From Paraburkholderia sp. PGU19 (GTDB taxonomy: Bacteria > Pseudomonadota > Gammaproteobacteria > Burkholderiales > Burkholderiaceae): DNA of 64,000 nucleotides. The notes beneath the pieces were generated by a model that had not been told where the DNA came from, did no database searches, and saw only the letters and a list, made by a program, of their open reading frames with translations. The position numbers and the translations under genes are program-made. Shown here piece after piece: positions 8,293-17,718 of this stretch (position 1 is the stretch's first letter; every line of letters begins with the position of its first letter). Location of the stretch: the NCBI RefSeq assembly GCF_013426915.1, contig NZ_AP023179.1:744001-808000 (forward strand), written 5' to 3'.

Positions 8293-9687
8293 ATGACGCC
8301 CCAGCTCGCTCTCGATCATCTGTGGTCCGTTGCCGGTTGCGATCCCGCCTTGCTCGACTATGTGTCGATCGACGGCAACGATCCGGCGTTGCCCTCCGTG
8401 TTTCGTGTCGGGACGCTTGCGAGCGCATCGATCGCCGCGCAGGCACTGGCCGCCGCCGATTGCTTCAGGCTGCGCACGGGCCGCATGCAGCGTGTCGATG
8501 TGAGCGTGCGGCGCGCGTTGATCGCGTTTCGCAGCGAACGCTATCTGCGCGTGAACGATGGCTTGCCGCCGGAACTGCGCCACCCCGTCACCGGCTTCTA
8601 CGCGACGCGCGACGGTCGCTGGATCCAGTTGCACACGAACTTTCCGCATCATCTGCAAGGCGTGTTGAAGGTGCTCGGCTGCGACGCCGATCCTGGCGCG
8701 GTCGCTGAGGCGATTCGCGGGTGGGACGGCGCGCAGCTCGATCAGACACTCGCCGACGCCGGCCTGTGCGCCGCGCTGATCCGCTCGTCGCGCGAATGGG
8801 CTGCGCTCGATCAGGCGAAGGCGATTGCGAATCTGCCGCTGCTCGAGATCGAGCGGATCGGCGATGCGCTGCCTGAAGCGCCGGGCCGCGGTGATGCGCA
8901 GAGACCGCTGTCAGGCACGCGCGTACTCGATCTGTCGCGCATCATCGCGGGCCCAGTGGCAGGGCGCGCGCTCGCGCAGCATGGCGCCGACGTGATGCTG
9001 ATCAACGGCCCGCATCTGCCAAATATCGCGCCGCTCGTCGTCGACAACGGGCGTGGCAAACGCTCCGCGACCCTCGATCTGCGCGAGGCTACGGCGCGCG
9101 AGCAATTGCAGGCGCTGGCCGCGCAAGCGGATGTGTTCATGCAGGCTTATCGTCCCGGCTCGCTTGCCGCGCGCGGCTTCGATCCTGAAGCGCTGACACG
9201 GCTGCGGCCCGGCATCGTCTGCGTGTCGATTTCGGCGTATGGGCACGCGGGGCCGTGGGCGACGCGGCGCGGTTTCGACAGCCTCGTGCAGTCGGCAAGT
9301 GGCATCGCATACACGGAGAGCCGCGCGGCGGGCGTCGACGGGCCGAAGCATCTGCCGTGTCAGGCACTCGATCACGCAACGGGCTATCTCGCCGCATTCG
9401 GCGCGATGGTCGCGCTCGCGCGGCGCGCGCAGGAGGGCGGCAGCTGGCATGTGCGGTTGTCGCTGGCGCAGACGGGCGGCTGGCTGCAATCGATGGGACA
9501 GATCGAAGCGGGCTGGCGCATTCCCGATGTCACCTACGACGACGTGCAGGACGGTCTGCACGAAGTCGATTCGCCGTTTGGCCGCGTGCGGGCGGCGGCG
9601 CCTGCCGAGCGGATGTCGGAGACACCCGCGTTCTATGCGCGGCCGCCCGTGCCCATCGGCTCCGACGCGCCGCGCTGGGAGGACTGA
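8293..9687 (+). CDS. CaiB/BaiF-type CoA-transferase with unusual domain order
   Basis: 464 residues. Family III CoA-transferases move CoA between carboxylic acids through an aspartyl-CoA intermediate. The Rossmann half begins only near residue 205 (LSGTRVLDLSRIIAGPVAGRALAQHGADV), followed by PGIVCVSISAYGHAGPW and ALDHATGYLAAFGAM, which holds the likely catalytic aspartate. Residues about 30-200 (FYATRDGRWIQLHTNFPHH..) instead resemble the C-terminal half of ordinary CaiB proteins, so the order looks permuted or partly duplicated. It diverges from the HTH-citrate synthase gene, suggesting a shared acyl-CoA pathway. Substrate not determinable. Confidence 0.8.
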   Translation: MTPQLALDHLWSVAGCDPALLDYVSIDGNDPALPSVFRVGTLASASIAAQALAAADCFRLRTGRMQRVDVSVRRALIAFRSERYLRVNDGLPPELRHPVTGFYATRDGRWIQLHTNFPHHLQGVLKVLGCDADPGAVAEAIRGWDGAQLDQTLADAGLCAALIRSSREWAALDQAKAIANLPLLEIERIGDALPEAPGRGDAQRPLSGTRVLDLSRIIAGPVAGRALAQHGADVMLINGPHLPNIAPLVVDNGRGKRSATLDLREATAREQLQALAAQADVFMQAYRPGSLAARGFDPEALTRLRPGIVCVSISAYGHAGPWATRRGFDSLVQSASGIAYTESRAAGVDGPKHLPCQALDHATGYLAAFGAMVALARRAQEGGSWHVRLSLAQTGGWLQSMGQIEAGWRIPDVTYDDVQDGLHEVDSPFGRVRAAAPAERMSETPAFYARPPVPIGSDAPRWED

Positions 9688-9696
9688 ACCTAGCGC

Positions 9697-10443
9697 CTAC
9701 TTGCGCAGTTCGGCGACGAAGTCGTAGTAGTCGTTGCGGCAGTAGGTGTCGGTGAGTTCGATTGCGCGCTGGTCGGCCGTGTAGCCGACGCGCGTGATCA
9801 GCAGCAGCGCGTCGTTCGGCGCGATGCTCATCTGCTGTGCGATCTCGTCGCTCGCGTTGACCGCGCGAAAGTGCTGCAACGCGCGCACGATCGTCAGGCC
9901 GCGCTGTTCGAGATACGTGTACAGCGAATCGCCGATGGCCTGTGGGTCGGGAATGACGGAAGCGGGGAACGTCGAGTTTTCGACGGCCATCACGATGCCG
10001 TCCGCGAGACGCAGGCGGCGCAATCGCGTGACGGCAGCAGCGGGCGACAGCCCGAGCTGGATCACTTCATCGCGATTGGCGGGCACGATCTCGCGTGACA
10101 GCCATTGCGAGCTTGGCGTAAAGCCGCGCCGACGCAGCATTTCGCTGAAGCTCGACAGACGCGACAGCGGATCTTCATAGCGCGGCGTGATGAAACTGCC
10201 CGCGCCCTGCGAGCGGCGAATCAAGCCCTGTTCGACGAGCAACGCGATCGCCTTGCGTGCCGTGATGCGCGACACGCCGAGCGCATCCGACAGCACGCGC
10301 TCCGATGGCAGCGCTTCGCCTGCGTTCCAGCGGTTCTCGTGGATCGCACTGCCGAGCTTGCGGGCGAGCTGAAGATACAGCGGCGTATCGTTTTCCGGGT
10401 CCGGGCGCAAATCGCGCCAACGGTCTTCCGAGGCTGGGTTCAT
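9697..10443 (-). CDS. GntR-family transcriptional regulator, HutC/UTRA subfamily
   Basis: 248 residues. Residues about 15-85 form the GntR winged helix (PLYLQLARKLGSAIHENRWNAGEALPSERVLSDALGVSRITARKAIALL). Residues about 95-240 match the UTRA ligand-binding fold (TPSSQWLSREIVPA.., ending RAIELTDTYCRNDYYDFVAEL). The subfamily includes NagR-like regulators that sense sugar phosphates and related small molecules. It is transcribed convergently with the CoA-transferase (stops 9 bases apart) and divergently from the aldo/keto reductase. Its ligand and targets are not evident. Confidence 0.88.
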   Translation of the reverse strand: MNPASEDRWRDLRPDPENDTPLYLQLARKLGSAIHENRWNAGEALPSERVLSDALGVSRITARKAIALLVEQGLIRRSQGAGSFITPRYEDPLSRLSSFSEMLRRRGFTPSSQWLSREIVPANRDEVIQLGLSPAAAVTRLRRLRLADGIVMAVENSTFPASVIPDPQAIGDSLYTYLEQRGLTIVRALQHFRAVNASDEIAQQMSIAPNDALLLITRVGYTADQRAIELTDTYCRNDYYDFVAELRK

Positions 10444-10488
10444 GTGACGGACGCAAGTAGGGCAAGCGGCAATTCTATGTCATCGGCG

Positions 10489-10510
10489 CCCCGCGTTATA
10501 GCGGGGTTTT
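10489..10510 (+). terminator. Intrinsic terminator-like hairpin upstream of the aldo/keto reductase
   Basis: CCCCGC, loop GTTATA, GCGGGG followed by TTTT on the plus strand. No plus-strand gene ends just upstream, so it may be a leader attenuator of the reductase or the end of a short transcript. Confidence 0.4.
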
Positions 10511-10609
10511 GCCGGGACGCCGATGCGCGTCGCGACGAAGCGCTACACTCGTCGCGTTGGCCGCCGCGACGCGGCGCTTCTTCACGACATCATCTGCGAG
10601 GACGCAATC

Positions 10610-11455
10610 ATGACGAAGGACATCGCCAGCGTGACGCTGCCCGACGGCGAACCCATTCCGAAACTCGGGCAGGGCACGTGGGAGATGGGCGAGCATCCGT
10701 CGCGCCGCAAGGCCGAAATCGAGGCGCTGCGCGGCGGTATCGAACTCGGCATGACGCTGATCGACACGGCGGAAATGTACGGCGAAGGCGCGACGGAATC
10801 GCTATTGGGCGAAGCGTTGCAGGGCCTGCGCGACGACGTGTTTCTGGTCAGCAAGGTCTACCCGCACAACGCTAGCAGGCGCGGCGTGCAACATGCATGC
10901 GAACAGTCGTTGAAGCGCTTGAAAACCGATCGTATCGATCTGTATCTGTTGCACTGGCGCGGCTCGGTGCCGCTCGAAGAGACGGTCGCGGGCTTCGAGG
11001 CGCTGCGCCGCGACGGCAAGATACGCCACTGGGGCGTCAGCAATTTCGACGTCGACGATATGGAAGAACTCGTCGGCGTGCCGCACGGCGATGCATGCGC
11101 GACGAACCAGATTCTCTACAACATCGCGCGACGTGGGCCGGAGTTCGATCTGCTGCCGTGGCTCGCGGGCCGCAAGATGCCCGCGATGGCATACAGCCCC
11201 GTCGATCATGCGCGCCTGCCCAAGCGCTCGCCGCTCGACGATATCGCCGACAGGCATGGCGTATCGGCGTTTCAGGTCGCGCTGGCGTGGGTGCTGCGGC
11301 AGCCCGATGTGTTCGCGATTCCCAAGTCAGGGCGCATCGAGCACGTGCGCGACAACCGCCGCGCACTTGACCTGCAGCTTTCCGCCGACGACCTCGCCGC
11401 TATCGATGCGCACTTTCGTCCGCCCCGCAGCAAGCGGCCGCTCGAGATGCTTTGA
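10610..11455 (+). CDS. Aldo/keto reductase
   Basis: 281 residues; the ATG at 10610 follows GAGGA with an 8-base gap. The NADPH-dependent (beta/alpha)8 barrel family is recognised by LPDGEPIPKLGQGTW, the catalytic tetrad Asp and Tyr in DTAEMYGEG, Lys in LVSKVYPHN and His in YLLHW, and the cofactor-binding segment FAIPKSGRIEHVRDN near the C-terminus. It reduces carbonyls to alcohols; the substrate is unknown. Divergent from the GntR/UTRA regulator, which might control it. Confidence 0.92.
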   Translation: MTKDIASVTLPDGEPIPKLGQGTWEMGEHPSRRKAEIEALRGGIELGMTLIDTAEMYGEGATESLLGEALQGLRDDVFLVSKVYPHNASRRGVQHACEQSLKRLKTDRIDLYLLHWRGSVPLEETVAGFEALRRDGKIRHWGVSNFDVDDMEELVGVPHGDACATNQILYNIARRGPEFDLLPWLAGRKMPAMAYSPVDHARLPKRSPLDDIADRHGVSAFQVALAWVLRQPDVFAIPKSGRIEHVRDNRRALDLQLSADDLAAIDAHFRPPRSKRPLEML

Positions 11456-11487
11456 GCAGGCGGCGCTTGTGCGGTTGTATCGCTTGA

Positions 11488-11955
11488 TCAGTCGCACGCG
11501 TGGTGCATGTGCACGGAGCCGAGCACGGCGACTTCGGCGGGTGTGCGCTTGAGCGAATCCGCGCTGACCTGGCTCGCGTCCTGCACGAATTCGTCGACGA
11601 GCGTCGAGACGGGCACGTCGCGCAGACACAATGACACGCGCTGCGTTTCCTTCGCCGCGAGCGACGTGCGCTGGCTGAGGAACAGCACGCCGTACTGGTA
11701 GCCGTGGATGATGCCGCGGATCGCGCCGACACATTGGCCGTGGGCGACGTTATCGGATTTCTGCTGGCAGGATTGCGCAAGCGACCATGCGGAGAAGGTG
11801 GGATCGACGGGAGGCGAGGCTTGGGTTTGCGCGGTGGTTTGCGTTGCGTTTTGCGCCGCATTTTGCGCATACGCCAGCGATGCGCCAGCGATCAGCGAAG
11901 CCAGCAGCAAGCCCGAAGCGATGCGTGCAACGGGGCGGGGGAAGTGTCGTTGCAT
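11488..11955 (-). CDS. Exported Rap1a/Tai-family-like protein
   Basis: 155 residues with a clear Sec signal peptide (basic start, hydrophobic SGLLLASLIAGASLAYA, cleavage before QNAAQ), then a Gln/Ala/Thr linker and a conserved domain with LAQSCQQK, HGQCVGAIRGIIHGY and VSLCLRDVPVSTLVDEFV. This matches the Rap1a/Tai pattern with paired cysteines. Rap1a proteins were described as periplasmic immunity proteins against type VI amidase effectors, but many family members are orphans. No type VI gene is nearby, so an immunity role is not supported here. Confidence 0.72.
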   Translation of the reverse strand: MQRHFPRPVARIASGLLLASLIAGASLAYAQNAAQNATQTTAQTQASPPVDPTFSAWSLAQSCQQKSDNVAHGQCVGAIRGIIHGYQYGVLFLSQRTSLAAKETQRVSLCLRDVPVSTLVDEFVQDASQVSADSLKRTPAEVAVLGSVHMHHACD

Positions 11956-12135
11956 GTAGAAGGCCTCATATCGAACGTTAAATAGATATGAGGCGAGCAG
12001 GGCGGTTTGGTTCCGATGCGTTGTTCCCGACTGCTTTGCCGGACCGCTCTTGTCGTTTCCGCTGTGAACCCAGCTTTGTGTCGGCTCGTGTTGCCGGAGC
12101 CTTCCCGGTAATACCGCCGACGGCGCTCCCGGCCC

Positions 12136-12174
12136 GGCGGTGACGTTCGACCTGGGGATCGGAACGTCACCGCC
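12136..12174. promoter_or_regulatory. Perfect 13-bp inverted repeat between two exported-protein genes
   Basis: GGCGGTGACGTTC at 12136-12148 and its exact complement at 12162-12174, with a 13-base spacer. It lies downstream of the glycine-rich gene and upstream of the Rap1a-like gene. No U-tract follows on either strand, so it may be a terminator without U-run, an RNA stem or an operator. The rest of 11956-12252 shows nothing else clear. Confidence 0.45.
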
Positions 12175-12252
12175 AATGCCGGCCAGGAAGCGTCTGCGCG
12201 TTGCGTGGTTGTCGTCGGATGGAGACGGCGCGGGGGCGCCGTCCGCTCGATC

Positions 12253-13077
<825 letters not shown>

Positions 13078-13666
13078 CGCACCTCTCCCGAGGAAACGAC
13101 GACCCCCGCAAGCCGTCATTCCTTATTCACTGCTTGTCGCCTTGTCCCGTTTGTTCGTATTGCACGCGCTGAGCCGTTCAGCGGCGGGTGGAGCTTTCTC
13201 GCTCTTCAGCTTCGCAACGCGTGCCGTTTTCGACGGCACGTCGCGTGCGACGCTCCCTGCCTGCCATCCCGCTGCCTGCGGCTTCTGACGTGTGCCAGGC
13301 GCCTGTTGTCGTTGGCAGTCGGCGCCGGGCCGCGTGCGAGCCCCACATGGCCCGGCGGATGCGATGACGCATCATCCGTCCGACGCGGGATCGACTGTCC
13401 TTTCTGCGCGCCGTTGCGCCGTTCGTCGTGACGGCGCGAATTAGCGTTGCCGAGCACTTGTCGATCCCGACGCAACCCCGTGCGTGAGCGTCATTTAGCG
13501 ATAAACATGCCATTGGGCGCGAACGCCCGTCGCGCGTGGCATTCGCGTGACGGCTCGGTTGCACGCGCATCGAAACGCACGAAAAACGTTTCGGACCTGA
13601 AACGCAGGCCTCGAATGACGCGGTTTTTCGTTTCAGCGCGCGACGAGGCGGCGCGGGGGCAGGGGA
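13078..13666. other. Non-coding gap between glycine-rich gene and peptide ABC operon
   Basis: No convincing gene. It holds a hairpin at 13219-13239 (CGTGCCGT, loop TTTCG, ACGGCACG) upstream of the glycine-rich gene. Two successive inverted repeats near the ABC operon's 3' end are CGAAACG/CGTTTCG at 13571-13593 and TGAAACG/CGTTTCA at 13598-13635. The latter could be terminators of the ABC operon (minus strand), but a clean U-tract is lacking. Confidence 0.5.
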
Positions 13667-15784
13667 TCAGTTGCGGCGTTGGAGCACGCGCAATTCGTCG
13701 ACGGGAATATGGCAGCGGATGCGATGCGTGTCGCCGGCATCGACGTAAGGCGGGTCCTGCTGCTCGCAAATCGCACCCAGCTTGCGCGGACAGCGCGTAT
13801 GAAACACGCAGCCGGACGGCGGTGCGGCAGGGCTCGGCAGTTCGCCGGCAAGGCGGATGCGCTGCGGTTTCGCGTCGGGAGAGGCTTCGCCGTCACGCTG
13901 ATCGAGCGCGGGCACCGACGACAACAACGCTTCCGTATAAGGATGATGCGGACCGTCGAACACGGCCGACGCGGGCCCGATCTCCAGCAGGCGGCCGACG
14001 TACAGCACTGCGATGCGATCGGACAGGTAGCGCACGACATTCAGATCGTGCGAGATAAACACATAGCTCACGCTGCGATCGCGCTGCAGATCGGCGAGCA
14101 GATTGAGGATCGCGGCCTGCACGGACACGTCGAGCGCGGAAGTCGGCTCGTCGCACACGACAATGCGCGGATCGCCCGCGAACGCGCGCGCAATCGCGAC
14201 GCGCTGCTTCAACCCGCCCGACAGTTGCCGTGTGCGCGAACTCAGATAACGGTCGGGCAGCCTGACAGCCTGTGCCAGCGACGCGAGCCTTTCCTCTCGC
14301 GCGTCGCCGTGCAGCGCGGACAGGCGCGACAACGCGCGCCCGATCAGCCGCCTGACCGAGTGCGCGCGATTGAGCGCCGAGTCGGGATTCTGGAACACGA
14401 TCTGCAGCGACTTCACCTGTTCGTCGTTGCGGTTCGTGACGCGGGGCGGCAAAGGCGTGCCGTCGAGTTCGATCACGCTGCCCGCATCGGGCGATACGAG
14501 GCCGAGCAGCAACTTCGCGAGCGTCGTCTTGCCGCTGCCCGATTCGCCGACGAGACCAAGCGTCTCGCCCTTCGCGAGTTCGAGCGATACATCGTCGACG
14601 GCGCGCAGCGCCGCGCCCGCGACGTGGAATGTCTTTGAGACGCTTTCCGCGCGCAGCACGGGTGAGGCGCCGCGGGTTTCGTGCGCGTTTCCGGAAGCAT
14701 CAGCGGGCGCATCAGCGGGCGTTGCGCGCGGCAGTTCCATGGCGCGCTCGTGGTAATGGCAACGCGACATCTGATCGCCATGCCGTGCACCTACACGATA
14801 CGGCGGCGGCGCTTCGCGCCGGCAGCGGTCGTCGGCGAGACGGCAGCGCTCTGCATAGACGCAGCCCTGCGCGATGGAACCCGGCTGCGGCAGGCTGCCT
14901 GCAATCGTGTCGAGCCGGTCGGTGTCCTTGCTGCGGCCGACCGTCGGCAGACAGCGCAACAGGCCGACCGTGTACGGATGACGCGGCCGCGCGAACACGT
15001 CCTGCGTCGCGCCCTCTTCGACGAGCTTGCCCGCGTACAGCACGCCGACGCGCTCGCACATCCTGCCGATCACCGCCAGGTTGTGGCTGATGAACAGCAC
15101 GGCCGTGTGAAACTCGTCGCGCAGTTGCGCGACGAGATCGAGCACTTCGGCTTCGACGGTGGCGTCGAGACCGGTGGTCGGTTCGTCGAGAATCAGCAAC
15201 TCGGGTTCCGACGCGAGCGCCATTGCGATCACGACGCGCTGCTGCATGCCGCCCGACAATTGATGCGGATAACTGTCCATCACGCGCTCGGGCTCGGCGA
15301 TGCGGACCTTGCGCAGCATGTCCGTAGTTTGCTTCAGCGCATCTTCATGCGTCGCGCCGGATGCCTCGAACGCTTCGGCCACCTGGCGCGCGATCGTCAG
15401 TGATGGGTTGAGTGCGCGCGACGGGTCCTGATACACCATCGATATTCTGTTCGCGCGCAGCTCGCGCAATGCGGCGGCGTCGAGCGAATGCACTTCCTTG
15501 CCGGCAATCGAAATGCGTCCTGCCTTTACGCGTCCATTGCGCGCCAGATAGCGCAGCGTCGCCATCGCGACCGTCGACTTGCCGCAGCCCGATTCGCCGA
15601 CGAGCCCATACGATTCGCCGCGCCTGATGCGAAACGACACATCTTGCAGCACGTCGCGCTCCCGTCCGCGCGTGCGATACGCGACCGTCAGGCCGACGAT
15701 CGTGAGCGCGTCGGACTGCTCGCTCTTCGACACATCGAAGGCGGGAAACGAGGCGGGCGGCGGAGGAGGAGATGGGCCGTTCAT
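13667..15784 (-). CDS. Dipeptide/oligopeptide ABC transporter, fused double ATP-binding protein (DppD-DppF type)
   Basis: 705 residues from the ATG that overlaps the upstream permease stop (ATGA). There are two full ABC ATPase domains. The first, about 25-290, has Walker A GESGCGKST, signature LSGGMQQRV and Walker B LLILDEPTTGLD. The second, about 365-690, has GESGSGKTT, LSGGLKQRV and IVVCDEPTSALD. Each is followed by the cysteine-containing oligopeptide tail (GCVYAERC, GCVFHTRC). The fusion replaces the usual separate DppD and DppF and would power import of peptides or nickel/opine-like solutes. Last gene of the operon. Confidence 0.93.
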   Translation of the reverse strand: MNGPSPPPPPASFPAFDVSKSEQSDALTIVGLTVAYRTRGRERDVLQDVSFRIRRGESYGLVGESGCGKSTVAMATLRYLARNGRVKAGRISIAGKEVHSLDAAALRELRANRISMVYQDPSRALNPSLTIARQVAEAFEASGATHEDALKQTTDMLRKVRIAEPERVMDSYPHQLSGGMQQRVVIAMALASEPELLILDEPTTGLDATVEAEVLDLVAQLRDEFHTAVLFISHNLAVIGRMCERVGVLYAGKLVEEGATQDVFARPRHPYTVGLLRCLPTVGRSKDTDRLDTIAGSLPQPGSIAQGCVYAERCRLADDRCRREAPPPYRVGARHGDQMSRCHYHERAMELPRATPADAPADASGNAHETRGASPVLRAESVSKTFHVAGAALRAVDDVSLELAKGETLGLVGESGSGKTTLAKLLLGLVSPDAGSVIELDGTPLPPRVTNRNDEQVKSLQIVFQNPDSALNRAHSVRRLIGRALSRLSALHGDAREERLASLAQAVRLPDRYLSSRTRQLSGGLKQRVAIARAFAGDPRIVVCDEPTSALDVSVQAAILNLLADLQRDRSVSYVFISHDLNVVRYLSDRIAVLYVGRLLEIGPASAVFDGPHHPYTEALLSSVPALDQRDGEASPDAKPQRIRLAGELPSPAAPPSGCVFHTRCPRKLGAICEQQDPPYVDAGDTHRIRCHIPVDELRVLQRRN

Positions 15785-16680
15785 CCGTCGACGGCTCCTT
15801 GCACGGCGTCCGCAATCAGGTTCACGCCGACCACGAGCGACGCAATCGCAGCCGCGTCGAACACGACGGTCCACCATGCGCCGCCCGCCATCAGCGTGTA
15901 CGACTCCGAGAGCGCGAGGCCCCAGTCGGCGGAAGGCGGCTGGATGCCGAAGCCGAGAAACGACAGCGTGGCGACCGCGAAGATCGCGTAGCCGAGACGC
16001 ACCGTCGCTTCGACGATGATGGGCGGCAGCACGTTCGGCAGGATCTCCGCGAACATGATGTAGAACGCGTTCTCGCCGCGCAGTTGGGCCGCGGCGACGT
16101 AGTCGAGATGGCGTTCGGCGAACACGGCGGCGCGCACCGTACGAGCCGTGATGGGCGTGAACGTGATGCCGATTACGAGGATCACCGTGAGGTTCGAGGC
16201 ACCCACGGCGGCCAGCGCGAGCAGCGCGACGATCACGAGCGGGAGCGCGAGCACGGCATCGATCGCGCGCCCGATCACGTTGTCGACCCAGCCGTCGAAG
16301 TAGCCGACCGTGAGGCCGAGTGCTGTACCCGCGAGCGTGCCGAGCAGCGTCGCGAGCGGCGCGATGGTCAGGATGTCGCGCGCGCCGACGATCACGCGCG
16401 ACAGCACGTCGCGGCCCAGTTGATCGGTGCCGAACCAGTGGCCTGCCGCGGGCGGCGTGAGCGAGTTCAAGGGATCGGACGCGTAGGGATCGAGCGGCGC
16501 AACCCACGTTCCTGCAATCGCGCAGACGATCCACCACAGCAAGATCACCGCGCCGACGATGAAGGTCGGCGAGCGCAGCAGCATGCGCAGCGTGTCGTAG
16601 CGCGTGTCTCTCGCGCGAGGCGCCGCGGGCGCGGGCGCCGGTGTGTTCGACGAGGGCGGAGGTGAAGCCATCGTGCTCAT
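15781..16680 (-). CDS. ABC transporter permease, DppC type
   Basis: 299 residues with the N-terminal OppC-like segment (LRSPTFIVGAVILLWWIVC), the GTDQLGRDVLSRVIVGAR motif diagnostic of DppC/OppC permeases, and the EAA loop in AAQLRGENAFYIMFAEILPNVLPPIIVE. About six membrane helices are expected. It overlaps both neighbours by 4 bases (ATGA), indicating translational coupling with the DppB-type permease and the fused ATPase. Confidence 0.94.
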   Translation of the reverse strand: MSTMASPPPSSNTPAPAPAAPRARDTRYDTLRMLLRSPTFIVGAVILLWWIVCAIAGTWVAPLDPYASDPLNSLTPPAAGHWFGTDQLGRDVLSRVIVGARDILTIAPLATLLGTLAGTALGLTVGYFDGWVDNVIGRAIDAVLALPLVIVALLALAAVGASNLTVILVIGITFTPITARTVRAAVFAERHLDYVAAAQLRGENAFYIMFAEILPNVLPPIIVEATVRLGYAIFAVATLSFLGFGIQPPSADWGLALSESYTLMAGGAWWTVVFDAAAIASLVVGVNLIADAVQGAVDG

Positions 16681-17687
16681 TCGGCGCTCCTTACGCGCAA
16701 GCGCGGATTGAGCAGCACGTATAGCGCATCGGCGACGAGATTGGCGACCGTGTAGACCACGCCGATGGTCAGCACGCCGCCTTCGAGCATCGGGAAGTCT
16801 TTGGCTTTTGCTGCGTTGTAGATCAGCGAGCCGATGCCCTGATAGTGGAACAGCGTCTCCACGACGACCAGTCCGCCGATCATGTAGCCGAGCTGCGTCG
16901 CCGCGACGGTGATGGTCGGCAGCAAGGCGTTGCGCAGCACGTGCCGGCCGATCACGATATGCGGCGGCAATCCCTTGAGGATCGCGGTGCGTGTGTAGTC
17001 GGCGTCGAGCGCTTCAACCGTGCCCGCGCGCGCCATCCGTGCGATATAGCCGAAGAACACGAACACGAGCGGCAGGACGGGCAGCACGAGATGCTTCAGT
17101 TGCGTGAAGATGCCTGCGTCGGGCGGATACGTTGCGTCGATGGGCAGCCATTGCAGCCACACGCCGAACACGAGTATCAGCACGATCGACGACACGAACT
17201 CAGGCACGACGGTCGCCGACAGACCGACGATGCTGATCGTGCGGTCGAGCCAGTGTCCCGCGTGCATCGCCGCCCATACGCCGCCCGCGATGCCGAGCGG
17301 CACCACCACGATGAACGCCAGAAAACCGAGCTTCGCCGAGTTCGCCAGCGCACTGCCGACGAACGACGCAACCGGCTCGCGATAGGTGTACGACAAGCCC
17401 ATGTCGCCTTGCACGAAGTGTGTGATCCACTGCGTGTATTGCGTCAGGAGAGGGCGGTCCGCGCCGAGCTGGTGATTGAGCGCGGCAACGGCGCGTGGAT
17501 CGGCGAGCGGGCCGAGTATCGCGCGGCCGATATCGCCGGGCAGCAGCTGACCGCCCGCGAACACGATCACCGATAGCAGCCACAGCGTGATCAGCGACAG
17601 CCCGACCCGCGTGCCGATGAAGCTCAAGACGCGCATCGCGCTGCCGCGCGGGCTACGAGCGACGGAAGCGGAAACCGTGGTCGACAT
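16677..17687 (-). CDS. ABC transporter permease, DppB type
   Basis: 336 residues. The N-terminal helix RVGLSLITLWLLSVIVFAGGQLLPGD, then YTQWITHFVQGDMGLSYTYREPV, and the EAA loop KGLPPHIVIGRHVLRNALLPTITV are typical of DppB/OppB. It forms the inner-membrane channel with the DppC-type protein. It starts 31 bases downstream of the binding-protein stop and overlaps the next permease by 4 bases. Confidence 0.94.
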   Translation of the reverse strand: MSTTVSASVARSPRGSAMRVLSFIGTRVGLSLITLWLLSVIVFAGGQLLPGDIGRAILGPLADPRAVAALNHQLGADRPLLTQYTQWITHFVQGDMGLSYTYREPVASFVGSALANSAKLGFLAFIVVVPLGIAGGVWAAMHAGHWLDRTISIVGLSATVVPEFVSSIVLILVFGVWLQWLPIDATYPPDAGIFTQLKHLVLPVLPLVFVFFGYIARMARAGTVEALDADYTRTAILKGLPPHIVIGRHVLRNALLPTITVAATQLGYMIGGLVVVETLFHYQGIGSLIYNAAKAKDFPMLEGGVLTIGVVYTVANLVADALYVLLNPRLRVRSAE

Positions 17688-17718
17688 CGATATCCCTTGC
17701 TCGCAGCGTTGCGCGCAA

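Noticed and set aside
10489..10540. Possible tRNA-like or tRNA-fragment sequence
   Set aside because: Only one GC hairpin with a T-run; no D, anticodon or T arm can be built.
13667..16537. Extension of the fused ATPase upstream of 15784
   Set aside because: The extra sequence overlaps the DppC-type permease in another frame; the ATGA junction fits the operon's coupling pattern.
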